NCBI GenBank assembly: GCA_001692895.1
Contig: KV748189.1
Location: 814,432-878,431, forward strand
Reading direction: 5' to 3'
From: Cenococcum geophilum 1.58
Lineage: Eukaryota > Ascomycota > Dothideomycetes > Gloniales > Gloniaceae
Length of the DNA stretch: 64,000 bases
Made by a program: the position numbers and the translations under genes. This document shows positions 49,704 to 60,289 of this stretch, in pieces. Within the stretch, counting starts at the first letter, position 1; every line of letters begins with the position of its first letter. Under the pieces are notes generated by a model. It did not search any database, was not told the origin of the DNA, and worked only from the letters and a program-made list of their open reading frames with translations.

Positions 49704-51000
49704 GTAAGATAATTAATGCTATATAACTTATAGAACTCTTATTTAGAGTCTTTGCGTAAATAGGGCCTTTAGATAATATTGTCTCTAATAAGGGTAGTAT
49801 ATTTATAAGTAAGTACTAGAGTACTATATACTACTATCTCCGCGTTTAATATAAACTTAGCACTATATTTTACCCGCAGATAGATAGTTAGACAAAGTGT
49901 TAGAACTAAAAGCTTAAAGTATACTTATGCATATTTATAAACTAGAAATAGTCTAATTAGGCCTTCCTACTTAAAGAAGCAGTCTTTACCTATAACTCTA
50001 AGGTCTATATTATAATAAAGCGTTCCCCTATTAAGCTCGCCTATAGCTAGCTATTAAACGTCCTAAATAGAGTTCTAGACAGCGTTTAAGATGCTAGGTA
50101 AAATAGGGAGGGGTTTAAGTTAATAAATATCTAACTCGTAAAGACGTATTTATAACGCCTGCGCTTTATATATAAGGCAGCGGCGGCGTTAATAATACAC
50201 GCCTAAAAGCTTTAGGTAAAATACTATAATCGTTACCACCTAGCTAAGCACTTTGCCGTTAGTAAATAAGTTCTACTCTCCTCTAAGAACATCCACACGA
50301 AACGTCCCTATAAAAAGCTTAACTATAAGTTTATAGGACCGTTTTAGATCCTAAAGCGCATAGGGCAGTAAGTATATAAGCTAGAGCTTCTACCTACTAT
50401 AGTATAGCTCCACCTAGTCTTCTATATCTCCCTACTAGAGCCTTATAGGTTATACCCTAGGTTTTAACCCCTAGTAGTAAAAGAGCTTAAGGAAGGTAGC
50501 TAGGAAGTAAAAGTAATTATTACCTACTAGAATTATGCTAGATAACTATAGTACCTTATTAAATAGCTAGGATAGCTAAATAAGTATAATAAATAGAAAT
50601 ACAAGATAGAACTTAAGAATTATTAATAACTACTAGATAAGTACCGTAAGCGGAATACTCTAGCCTTATAGCCGAAGCGTAGGCGAAAAGTAAGCGCCGC
50701 TATTAAAATATAACCTATATTAAAGCGGAGTAGAGGATATCTTAAGGGATTAAAGAATAAGTAATAATTGCTATAAGAACTGCGGCGTATATATAGGGTA
50801 AAGTTTTAATTTATTAATATCCTATAAGCTATACCCTAACGTAACCTAGCGATGCTAGTAACTTATAGGTAAGGCTACGGCGTATACTAGCAATAAAGCT
50901 TAATTTAAAAAGTACCCTTTTTAGACCTAGTCTATTACTTTATATTAGCTAAGCAGATTATTTATATATTAGAGAATAGGCCTATTTATAACTAGTGTCT
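49704..51000 (+). pseudogene. Element F: second Gypsy integrase remnant
   Basis: Starts in mid-integrase immediately after A's LTR: GPLDNIVSNKGSIFISKY (second catalytic aspartate region), YPQIDS (the HPQTDGQTE region), then KEAVFTYNSKVY and RSPIKLAYS near 49990-50030. The C-terminal part reads NYKFIGPF, stop, ILKRIG near 50320-50360, then VYKLELLPT, and a chromodomain-like YLIK near 50550 and IELKNY near 50610-50630. No RT or gag of F is in the window. Most likely A inserted into F and a deletion removed the left side of both. Confidence 0.8.
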
Positions 51001-51093
51001 ATTTAACTAAGGTTTATAACCTACTAGTAACCTACTAGTAGTAACCTATACTAATAACTTACACTATTCTATATATATGCTATATAAATAACA

Positions 51094-51335
51094 CATAAGG
51101 CTAAAGTATAGGTTAGTAGCGGATTTAANNGGTATATAGCCTTACCGTNCTAAACCTAGCTATATATAAGTAACCTATAACNNACNCGCGAAGTATATAN
51201 NGCGCTACGCNAGTATAGCATAAGGCTAAAGTAGGGTTAGNNGCGGATTTAATAGGTATATAGCCTTACTNTNTATAAATCTAGCTATATACGAATAACC
51301 TATAACTAACCCGCAAGGTACTAGCAACCTACCTA
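51094..51335. repeat. 125-bp tandem duplication with ambiguous bases
   Basis: CATAAGGCTAAAGTA starts at 51094 and again at 51219; both copies contain GGTATATAGCCTTAC and CTAGCTATATA. Runs of N in each copy suggest the assembler could not resolve near-identical units. Confidence 0.75.
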
Positions 51336-51493
51336 TATAAGTAAGCTTTTAGAATATTTCTAGTCTACTAAATTTAGGCGATAGTATTAAGCTCTACTAG
51401 CTCTACCTATTAAATAAACTAATTAGGATTTTTTATACTAGGTATATAAAATTGCTACTAGCTTGGTTAAATACAGGGGAGTCTTAGTAAGGT

Positions 51494-51535
51494 AAATCTA
51501 ACTAATTAAATAACTTTAACCGCCGGTTAAAGTTC
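51494..51535. repeat. Palindromic ~42-bp block, copy 3
   Basis: AAATCTAACTAATTAAAT plus the 23-bp palindrome (51512-51534), in the 3' region of element F. Confidence 0.8.
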
Positions 51536-51682
51536 CTTAACATCTTCGCGCCGCGTATATATATTACCCGTCTCTCTTTATATAAAATTAAAATACTTTT
51601 TTTTCTCTAAATTTTTTCCTTACTAAGGTTTTTTATAGGGTTTTATTAAGGCTTAAGTATATAAAGAATTGGGGACGACCCT

Positions 51683-51887
51683 TTTTAAAGGGGGGGGCAT
51701 TATTAGGTAAAACCTAAGTAGATAGTTATATAGCTATAAGGTATAGGCGACCCTAGGGCAACTTAGGGGTAACTCGCCTATAAGGTATATGCGCTGCATA
51801 TACCTAGGGAAAACTCTTCCTACCTTATATACAGACTCCTCCTTTTCCCTTAAGGATTTGTCTCTATATATGCAATATACCCTATTA
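51683..51887 (+). repeat. Probable polypurine tract and 3' LTR of element F
   Basis: AAAGGGGGGGG at 51687-51697 precedes TATTAGGTAAAACC at 51701, which looks like a RIP form of TGTTAGG. A matching end, ACCCTATTA, lies at about 51887. There is no second copy to confirm it. Confidence 0.4.
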
Positions 51888-52265
51888 TTCTATTATTAGA
51901 CTCCCTATCCACATCCTTACCTTATAGTAGCTTCCTTTCTATTATATTTTTAGTCTACTTTTATATTAAAGATAGTATAGAAAGCGTCCCTCTATTATAC
52001 CTTATAGATAAAATCTATTAACCTTTTAAATAGTTTTTAGGTAAAATCTATTTTATTCTATACTACTCTAAGTATAAGACTAGATAGTATTATAGATCTT
52101 ATAACTTTTTAGTATATATATATTAGAAAGGCCGCTATAAGGTTAAAGTCTTTTAGTTATTATAGGGCTTTAAGTTCTAATTATTATATAGCTTTGCTAT
52201 TAGTTTAAGGGAATAGCTTAGTAATTAGAGGTAGTATATTACTAGGTTTTAAGAATATATTAGGG
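51888..52265. other. RIP-mutated AT-rich sequence without recognised feature
   Basis: Dense stops in all frames; TpA-rich. Possibly further remnants of element F or another LTR element. Confidence 0.4.
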
Positions 52266-52360
52266 ATGTTGTAACGTTTCCCGCCCCAACGTCGCCATTC
52301 GGCCAAAAAGACACGGAGTGCTTGCGATATTGATCGCAAGCGCGGCGGGATCTAATATAT
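52266..52360. other. GC-rich unmutated patch with inverted repeat
   Basis: TGTAACGTTTCCCGCCCC starts a ~95-bp stretch that keeps CpG and CpA. It contains GCTTGCGAT / ATCGCAAGC as a hairpin (52320-52341), and CCCGCC near its start is mirrored by GGCGGGA near its end. Its contrast with both flanks suggests a separate short insertion. Confidence 0.45.
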
Positions 52361-52375
52361 GTACTCTTACAGATG

Positions 52376-52862
52376 TCCTATTTAGGCATATTTAAACCCT
52401 TATTAGTAATAGACCGGGTACTAGCCGGAATATTAGTAAAAACTAATAGGGCTTATACCGCCTAAGACTTAGTATATAGAGCTATAAGTACTTAAGCATT
52501 TTATACCTAGAGCTTGTTCTATAATATAGGGAGTAAGATATTTATTATTTATTTTCCTTCTCTCGTTTTAAAGCCTTTAGTATAGTCCAGCCGTTATAAT
52601 AGTCTATTAGTAGGGTTACTTTCCCCTAGCTTATATTTAATCTTAAAATTAAATTATATAAGCTTCTCTACTTATTTAGCCTATTAAGGTATAAGCTCCT
52701 TTAAAAAACGCGTTATTAAAAGCCTAAGCACGTATTATATCTTATTAAATAGTCTGCTAATATTAATAAAACTATATATATATGTAGAAATCTACTATAT
52801 AAAGCTATTACAACACCTAGTAGGTGCTATAGTTGGGTCCTTCCTTGAAAATATCCTCCCTT
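52376..52862 (+). pseudogene. Relic reading frame of unknown family
   Basis: One plus-strand frame stays protein-like for about 160 codons with six or seven stops, all replaceable by Q or W codons: LGIFKPLLVIDRVLAGILVK, then NRAYTA, PSLYLILKLNYISFSTYL and LLQHLVGAIVGSFLENILP. Hydrophobic and leucine/isoleucine-rich. It does not match the Gypsy, Copia or LINE proteins in this window and I cannot name it. It ends where the minisatellite begins. Confidence 0.4.
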
Positions 52863-52904
52863 AGCCCGGAGAGCCTCTGCTACTACTAGGGGGTAAGATT
52901 TGGG

Positions 52905-53637
52905 CAGAGCCTCGCGCAGAGCCTCGCGCAGAGCCTCGCGCAGAGCCTCGTGCAGAGCCTTAGTAGACCTTCGTGCAGACCTTCGTGCAGACCTTCGTGC
53001 AGACCTTCGTGCAGGCGTGCAGACGTGTAGATGTGCAGATGTGCAGACGGTCGTACGGGCGATCAATTGCAGAGACGNTTGNAGAGNCGATTGTATAGGC
53101 GTTCGTACGGGCNTTTGTACGGGCGTTTGTAGAACCTTCCTAGTATATTAGTGCTGCGTGTTAGTAGAGCTTTGGGGCTCTATATAGGGCTTCGAGCAGA
53201 GCTTCGAGCAGGGAGCTTCGAGCAGAGCTTTGAGCAGAGCTTCGTGCAGAGCCACGTGCAGGCGTGTAGATGTGTAGATGTGCAGACGTGCAGACGTGCA
53301 GACGTTCGTACGGGCGATCAATTGCAGAGACGTTTGCAGAGACGATTGTACGGGCGTTCATACGGGCGTTCATACGGGCGATTGTAGAACCTTCCTAGTA
53401 TATTAGTGCTGCGTGTTAGTAGAGCTTTGGAGCTCTATATAGGGCTTCGAGTAGAGCCTCGAGTAGAGCTTCGAGTAGAGCTTTTACAGGGCTTCGTACG
53501 GAGCTTCGTGCAGAGCCTCCGCAGAGCCTTAGTAGAGCTCCGTGCAGAGCTCCGTGCAGGTCTCCCCATAAGCTTCGTTCTGCAGAGCTCTCGCAAAGCT
53601 CTACAGCTCTACACAGACGCGGAGCTTACAACTCTAT
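52905..53637. repeat. GCAGAGCCTCG / GTGCAGACCTTC minisatellite with 255-bp higher-order repeat
   Basis: 10-11-bp units of the type GCAGAGCCTCG, GTGCAGACCTTC and GTACGGGCGTTC. A larger block, including AGAACCTTCCTAGTATATTA and GTGCTGCGTGTTAGTAGAGC, recurs with a period of 255 bp (53131 and 53386). Four ambiguous bases lie at 53089-53113. The arginine-rich frames on both strands are by-products. Confidence 0.85.
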
Positions 53638-53639
53638 TA

Positions 53640-53917
53640 GGGCCCTCTACGTCGCCAAAATAAGTGGCCGAAATTGGCACGTGCGCACCTTAGAAAATCA
53701 TTAATTTTGCTACCTCTCAATACCTCGTCATTGGCCTTTCAGCCCTCCTACAATCATGTAGTCTTTTGGTATACTATTTATACATCTTCTGGATCGCACA
53801 CTGATCCATGGTGCTTGTAGTTGATACACTGGTTGGTTTATTTACATGTAAACAGACGGTTTTTGGTGGTTGCCCAGTGCCAATTTCAGCCACTTATTTT
53901 GCCGACGTAGAGGGGCC
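53640..53917. mobile_element. MITE-3, 278 bp, TA target duplication
   Basis: Inverted ends of about 42 bp with three mismatches, including CTCTACGTCG, then AAAATAAGTGGC and GAAATTGGCAC. Flanked by TA (53638-53639, 53918-53919). Non-coding, not RIP-mutated. The ends differ from MITE-1/2, so it is another family, probably Tc1/mariner-like from the TA target. Confidence 0.85.
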
Positions 53918-54007
53918 TACACCATAACCTGTAAAGGGCTGTAAAGTAAATAAATTAAATAGGTATATAGCAGATGGAATACCCACTGGTTGCGAAGAGG
54001 GCTGGTG
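53918..54007. other. Short spacer
   Basis: Unmutated intergenic-type sequence between MITE-3 and the LINE2 tail. No feature seen. Confidence 0.4.
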
Positions 54008-54056
54008 GCGTAGGCGTAGGCGTAGGCGTTTTTTTTTTTTTTTTTTTTTTTTTTTT
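54008..54056. repeat. (GGCGTA)n followed by a T-run
   Basis: Hexamer GGCGTA repeated three to four times, then about 27 T. Read on the minus strand the T-run is a poly(A) tail, marking the 3' end of LINE2. Confidence 0.8.
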
Positions 54057-54499
54057 GAAATCATACACCGTTTTAGCTGCCCTAAGGGCGCCATGCCGGG
54101 TCTTCTATTTTACAGAGGTAGATCCTGGTAATCACCCGTCTTACCTACAGCAGTGATTCCGTGAGGCCCTCATCCGCCTGTCTACCACGTGCTGTAGGTG
54201 TATGGTGCCCAGGAGAGAAGCAAACGCCTAAAATCGCCAAGTCTGAATCGAGAATCGAACGCTAGAGTAGTATAATTATAAGGATATATGCAAGCAGGGT
54301 AAGTTCCTATGCAAAGGAGATGATTGAAATTAAATAATTAAAAAGTAGTAAGTATATAAATTACCTCCGTTCTATACCGTATATTAGAGCCGGGCCTGTT
54401 TTACAGGCCTAGAGTTCTTGCTTTAATACTATCCGTCTTCCGCCAATATCGCGTGTGACCACTAAGAGAGACTTAGTTAGTTACTTTAAGTCTGTTCCT

Positions 54500-57400
54500 G
54501 GCCTCCAGAAACTGCCCTAGGAGGCCTGTTTATACTATATATTATACTGCTTTCTTTACTAATTATACTAGGTTTAAGATTAATTTATAGCTTTAAGGTT
54601 AGCTGTTATACGGCCAGACTGCTTTCCTTAGATCCTTAAAGTTGGGGCATTTAATTAGGACGTGTCGCCCTATCTATTTGTCCCCGCACATACACCTTAA
54701 GTTAGGCGCGCGTTTGATTCTACGGAGGTAGCTTTTAAGGGCCACCTTACCTATATGGATCTGTATAAGGGTGGCAGAGAAAGCCTTTAGTAAACCCCCG
54801 TATACCCTTAGTCTCTGCTTTAAGATTTTTAGTGCTAGTCTATATAATTCTCTCCCGGTCTCTTTTGTCTCCTACTTATTTACCTAGTAGTTTCCTAGTC
54901 TTACCTTAGTTGTTCTCTTTGCTATAAATAATAGGCTTTAGAGTGACGGGAAAGTAGGGGCTTTTAGTCCTATCTCTCTTCCTTCTCTTTACCCCGTTAC
55001 CATCTTCGCTAAGATATTCGCTTATTTATTCCCCTTAATATCTACGTATAACGGGACCTAGTGTATTACTACCCGTATGCTTAGCATCTATATAGCTTAT
55101 AGTCTCTTATATACCCCGTGGACCAGGTATTGGCCTAAGTGGTTCTATAGTTTAGCTACTACTTATATTACTACTTAATTGTCCATAAATATTATTAATC
55201 TTCTAATTATTAGCGAGTGCTTAAGTGCTAGGTTAAGAGCTAGCTGTAGCCCTCTTAGCTCTCCTGCGTATACTATACTGACTTAGTTCGTTCCTATATA
55301 GTTAGCTGCTTTAGCTCCTAGTTTAGAAATATACGCTAAAGCTCCTACCTCTCCGTTAATTTTACTACCGTCTGTATATACTAGTGCGTGTTCTAGATTA
55401 TTCTTAGCTTCCTATATAATTTAGTTGTGTTTAAGCTTGCTTACTTCTATCCCTTTAGTAATATAGATCTTTAGTGGCTTAGTCTATAGGTAGATAATTT
55501 CCGAATAGATTACTTCTATAGGAGGTGTTTCTCTCCTAAGGCGGAGTAATACCGTATACTCTAATTTCTAGAGAGGGCTGTACTATTTAAACTTTAATAG
55601 GGCGGATCTCCGTAGTTGTTAAATCTTGTAGTATAATGGCGATCCTTTAATTTGGTTTAGAGAGGACTTAACTACCTAGTAGAGTGATATTTTAATTAGT
55701 GGGATATGCATCTCTACTTCTAGTTTAGTCTTAGCGGTAGTTCTAAAAGCTCCTATTATAAGGTAAAGTGCTTTATACTAAATTTGTAATAGAACTTGGT
55801 GGATATTCTTTATTCTATCTATAAAACTACACCCTCTATCTAGTATATACTAGTAGGAGGCTATATAGAGTATGCGTGGTATGACTATAGCTATATAGAG
55901 TTAACGTATATGTTTGGTTGTGATACCCTATATAGATCCTATAATGCCCAAAAGGCATATAAGTTAGCTTATAAATCTTTCCGCTATATAGTCTAGGTGC
56001 GCTTTCCCTGTTAGCTTATTATTTAATATAACGCCAAGGTATCTAGCTTTTATTATTAGTTGTACTGTTTAAGTTCTTCTGTCCTTTAGTGTGAGCGCTA
56101 GTAAATGCTTACGTTCCTCTTTTAAGGCCTTCTTCCTAGGCTATATAAAGTGGATAAGTTTATACTTTTATGGTGCGAATACTAAGGCGTGTCTATGCGC
56201 CTACTTCTCTGCTCTCTTGTATAGCATTAACAGTGTCTTTATTATCTCTTCCGTGTTTCTCCCGTTTACTATTATACTTATATTATTAATATACCCTATA
56301 ACTAGGCTGTGCCTTAGTCTATCTTCGTCTATAGTAATGTCTAAGAGATCGGCGTTATAGAAAAGGTATAATATTGGCGATATTAGTAAGCCTTAGGGAA
56401 TTTTTGTTGGTGTAGGGAATCTTTCTAATGTTCCTTCTGGTAGTTTAATGCATATAGACCTTCCTATAAGGAAGCTTTAGATCCATTTAACCATTAATAT
56501 AGGGATTCTTTATTTTTATAGGTAGTAAATAAGCCTCCGGTGTAATACGTTATTAAATGCTCCGCTTACGTCGAGCATAAGTAGGCTTACTACGTCTTCG
56601 TCGCCCGTTTGCTATATAGCGTATATCTTCTCTAAAAGGAGATATACCGCGTGTTTACAACCTGCTGCTGCTCTTTTACCCGTGTGGGTGCGTAGTAGGA
56701 GGCTATATGCGTCCGCTATAAAGAGTATCTATTTTATAAACACTTTATCTATAACCTTGCCTACTATATTTAGTAAGGCTATTGGCCTATATATCTTAGG
56801 GTCCTTAAAGTCTTCTTTCTTTGGTTTTCTTAGTGCTATAGTAATTAATCTTCGAAAGTGTATAGGGCAGTATTCTACTATAAGGTATTAATTAAACAGT
56901 TGGGTTAATGGTTCTTTTAGTTCCTTTATAGCCTTATAGAGTATGCGGCTTAGGAGCTGGTCTTTCCCTAGTGCTTTATTAGGGCTAGTTATCTTAATAG
57001 CTTCTTTTACCTCCTAAGTTTTGATATCCGGGACCCATAGGGGGTTCGGATATTAGTAGTTGTGTAGGTCTTTTAGATCTATAGGCGGTGGTGTTAGAAA
57101 GAAGGAGGCCTTAAGGGCTATTATTTTTCCTTCTATAGTACGTTATAGGGTACCTATTGCGTCTCTGATATCTGGCGTAAATGTAGTTCTTATAGTATTC
57201 TATTTTTAGGCCTAAGTATATAGGGACCAGAGTCCCTTTATATCTTTAACCTCGCTTACTTTATTTCTGTGCTCTATTTTAGTTACTTTCCTAATAGCTT
57301 TGTCCTTCTCTCGCCTTGCTATTTGTAGTATAATGTGGTTTTCTTTAATTGGGTGTCTTTTAAAGTGCCTATATACGCGTTGTTCCGCCTTAATTGCTTA

Positions 57401-58480
57401 TATATATTTATCCGTCTATTCTAGTTTAGATTGCGGGCTAAGCTTAGCTACTAGTGTGGAGAGTTTTATGGCTTTAGTAAGGGTATTTATAATTCTAACG
57501 GTTACTATATTAATTTGGTCCTGTAATAGAGCTAGGTGTACTTCTAGGAGATCTTTAAGTATGTTATAGAAGATTTCTTTATTTATCTTTTTAAAGAGTC
57601 GCCTACTTAGCTCCTCTTCTCGTTTTAGTTAGAATCTAAATACTGTTTTTACTGGGAGGTGGTTAGAGCCCTTATTAAGCTCCTTATTGATTCCTATTTA
57701 AATTAGGTAGTCTATTATATCTAAAGTAATAAAGCTAAGGTTAATTGTTAAGGGGTTAATGCCTACTCCCTTAGCTGGTCTTATAATAAGCCCTGGCTTA
57801 AAGCCTAGCTTAAGCCCGTTATTTTCTATTATTTCAATAAGATATTCCGCTGCTGTCCTATAGTTATACCTGGCTTTAGGCCCTCCCTATTTAGGGTGGT
57901 GGAGATTAAAGTCTTCTACGACTATAGTGCTGTGGTCTGGTCCGTTTATTTATCTTATAGCGTTGTTTAGCTTTGGGAGCATGCATCCTCTTAGGAGGCC
58001 GTCTAGCCGATTATACGGTAGGAGGGGGTTTAGGTTATAGATGTTAAATATAGTAATTATATGCTGTTATTCTTCCCCTTAATTTATAATTAATACTGCT
58101 ATAAGGTTGCTACCGTAATCTATAATACGGAGGTATCTAATTAGGATGCTTTTGTTGATAAAAAGACACACCCATGTTCCCTAGTGGGGTGGGTAATAAA
58201 GGTAGAACCTGTTACTGATTGGATTTGTTATTATAGGGAGGTCTCTTTCCGGTCTCTTACTGCGCTATACCTTTTAGATAGCGATTACATTATACTACTA
58301 CGTTCGCTTGTCTTATAGGAGCTCCTGTATTTTTATATAGCTCTTTCCTATATTATATTATAGAACCCTAATAGTGTAGATATTTGGGTCTTCCGTTATT
58401 ACAAACGGCCGGATATATCTATTTATGGTAGTATAGGTACTTTCCCTAAGCTCCGTGTGGAGTACTATAAGCTCCTACTA
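54500..58480 (-). pseudogene. LINE2 ORF2: endonuclease, reverse transcriptase, RNase H (RIP-broken)
   Basis: In element direction: endonuclease with VEDFNLHHPK at about 57885-57920; RT with KPKKEDFKDPKIYRPIALLN near 56780-56840, LDVSGAFNNVLHRRL at about 56535-56580, and GYINNISIIVNG near 56265-56300, where the FxDD active site has lost both aspartates. RNase H follows with VYTDGSKINGEVGALAYISK at about 55322-55383, then LGVILNNKL-type conserved sequence upstream of it near 56010-56045. The order and the presence of RNase H fit the Tad1 clade. Several 60-90-codon open pieces on the other strand in this region are shadows. Confidence 0.88.
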
Positions 58481-58649
58481 AGGTTAGAGCCCTCATCTTT
58501 AATTTCCGCTTATTTGTCTATGTTAATCTTAATTATTTCCCTTTCCTTCTTTTTCTCCCTTCTTAAGTTAGCTCTATTTCTGCTCTTACTTTAGCTTATT
58601 ATAGCGTTATCTTTTAGTTTATTCTTCCTGCTCTTTATACTAGGTTTTG

Positions 58650-59880
58650 CTTTGGCAATATTATAGTTACTCCTTTTTATCTATATTAGTAACGTATCCC
58701 GTTCTAGGTTACCGTTATCTATCTCTTTTTTTTAGCTAGGCTTCCTATTTGGGCTTCCTATCGGGCTTTATACTGCCCTTTTTTTATTACTCCTATCTAT
58801 TATTTCCGTTTCTATCCTATCTGTTTAGTTTATTATATTTGCCATGCTTTCCGTTATTAGTGGTAATAGGGGTGGGAAGCTTTATTAGCTTAAACTTTAA
58901 CTCCCTATCTCTAATGGCCCTAGTAATATATATACTAGGTTCTTAGGCTAGTATAGGTTTACGCGGAGTCTGGCTTTCGCTTTCTCCACGTGTGCTATTT
59001 CCTTCCTGTAGATGGAGTAGGCTAGCAATTAGGTGGTGTGCTTGCCTTAGTAGAGACAGTACCTAGCCTATTCGGCCTTGTAGTCTTTTATATTATAATC
59101 TTAAGCGGCACATCATCCGTATATCTCTATTTCGCGACATTAGGTTCCTATATATCCGTATTAGTAGCATTTAAAACATTACCTTACCTAGTAGGCGCGA
59201 TTATATTTTTTAGTTCTCTTATAGGTGCTATCCCAGCAGAGGACCTCCGTATGGATTGCGGCGTTCGCGCCTGGTGCAGTCTCAAATTCTAGCACTAGAG
59301 ATGCGTCTCTCTGTTTCTCCTTTGGAGGCTTTAACCACCTCCACTTAACAATCCTATGGTTGCCAAATACCCTACAGTTCTCTAGCTTAAACTTTCTAAT
59401 TACAGCCTCCTTGTCCATATTAATAACGGACCGTATTGGTACGCCATGTGCTACTACTCCGTATATAGGTTTTATTACTCGAGAGCTCCTTCCCAGTATC
59501 TTTTCCCACTTATCTCCGTATCTACGTAGGTCGTCTGCCTGCGCTAGCGTCTCAGCGAACACGAGAACGTCTCCGGATCTGAGGATCTTTGACGCGGTAA
59601 TCTGTGCCTTGTTTACCAGAGCGTTACCCAATTTAGACAGCGCGTCATTTAGCTTCTCCTGGATAACTTTGTGCGGCTCTCTGAGGCTCCAAAGGACCTC
59701 CGTATCAGCCTTTTCGCTGAATTTGATGACTACGCATCTGTACTCCGGTGCGGCTAGAGTCGGGATAGGCGTAGGCGTAGGCGTGTTTACTACGCGCCTT
59801 AATAGGGCAGTAGAATTGGAGCCTCTGCAGCAACGAACTCCTCTTAATGTCGCGCGTGTATAAGGAGCTAAAGATCTCAT
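58650..59880 (-). pseudogene. LINE2 ORF1: gag-like RNA-binding protein, intact N-terminal 230 codons
   Basis: The ATG at 59880 opens 230 codons without interruption to a TAG at 59188. Conserved ORF1 features are visible: RCVVIKFSEKADTEVLWSLR, then NALVNKAQITASKILRSGDV, then GVVAHGVPIRSV and KPPKEKQRDASLVLEFETAP, the usual Tad1-type order. Past the stop the same frame continues as a RIP-damaged zinc-knuckle region: a C-x2-C-x4-(H)-x4-C knuckle at 59137-59178 with the histidine replaced by tyrosine, then further cysteines near 59040-59110. The TAG therefore probably replaced a CAG. The remaining part could yield only a truncated protein without knuckles. Confidence 0.85.
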
Positions 59881-60289
59881 AACTTATAGAGTAGGCTTTT
59901 CTCTATAATTTGGTGTAATTTTTATGTCGATAGGTATTGTGGGAGGGTAGATTAATTTCGTTAAAGTTAATAAGGTCTTCTTATATAAACCGTGTTTAGG
60001 TTTTCCCATAAATCTCGCCAAAGTCTCTCAGACCATGAAAACGATTACCGTCCTAAATCAGCTTAGCGGACGGTGCGGATATTCCTATATCCGCAATCGA
60101 TTTCTTGGTCTGAGCTTCTGAGGTAAGCATTTTCCTTTAAAGTATAATTATAAATATATCGCCTCCCTTAGCTTTAGTCCCTGGGTTTAACTCTATAAAG
60201 CCTATACTATAACTCGTGCCATAAACTGTACTCGTTAGCCTCATAGTATTCATATATGAAATGAGACATTTCAGGATAATGCCTTCTGC
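59881..60289. other. Presumed LINE2 5' region and spacer
   Basis: No open frame. Mostly moderately AT-rich sequence with CpA retained. Contains the hairpin at 60027. Probably includes the LINE2 5' untranslated region on the minus strand. Confidence 0.4.
60027..60114. repeat. 88-bp imperfect hairpin with nested palindrome
   Basis: Arms CTCAGACCATGAAAACGATT (left) and the complement of AATCGATTTCTTGGTCTGAG (right) pair with few mismatches. Inside, TGCGGATAT / ATATCCGCA at 60074-60095 forms a second stem. Could be a tiny inverted-repeat element or a structured RNA; no TA duplication is evident. Confidence 0.65.

Larger units (their letters stand above)
54030..59880 (-). mobile_element. LINE2: Tad1-like non-LTR retrotransposon, partly RIP-mutated
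   Basis: Minus-strand LINE with ORF1 (zinc knuckles) and ORF2 (endonuclease, RT, RNase H), ending in a poly(A) tail. The 3' untranslated part (54057-54300) and the 5' part (above about 59220) look unmutated, while the middle is full of RIP stops. The true 5' end lies somewhere in 59880-60290; no target duplication was found. Different from LINE1 in sequence, but the same clade. Confidence 0.85.

Noticed and set aside
52827-53663. Arginine-rich frames on both strands
   Set aside because: By-products of the GCAGAGCCTCG-type minisatellite; equivalent frames exist on both strands.
54060-54290. tRNA or tRNA-derived SINE suggested by GTTCGATTC on the minus strand
   Set aside because: No acceptor, D or anticodon stems could be paired around it.
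59225-59863. 212-codon plus-strand open frame
   Set aside because: Antisense shadow of LINE2 ORF1, whose minus-strand product has the recognisable LINE features.
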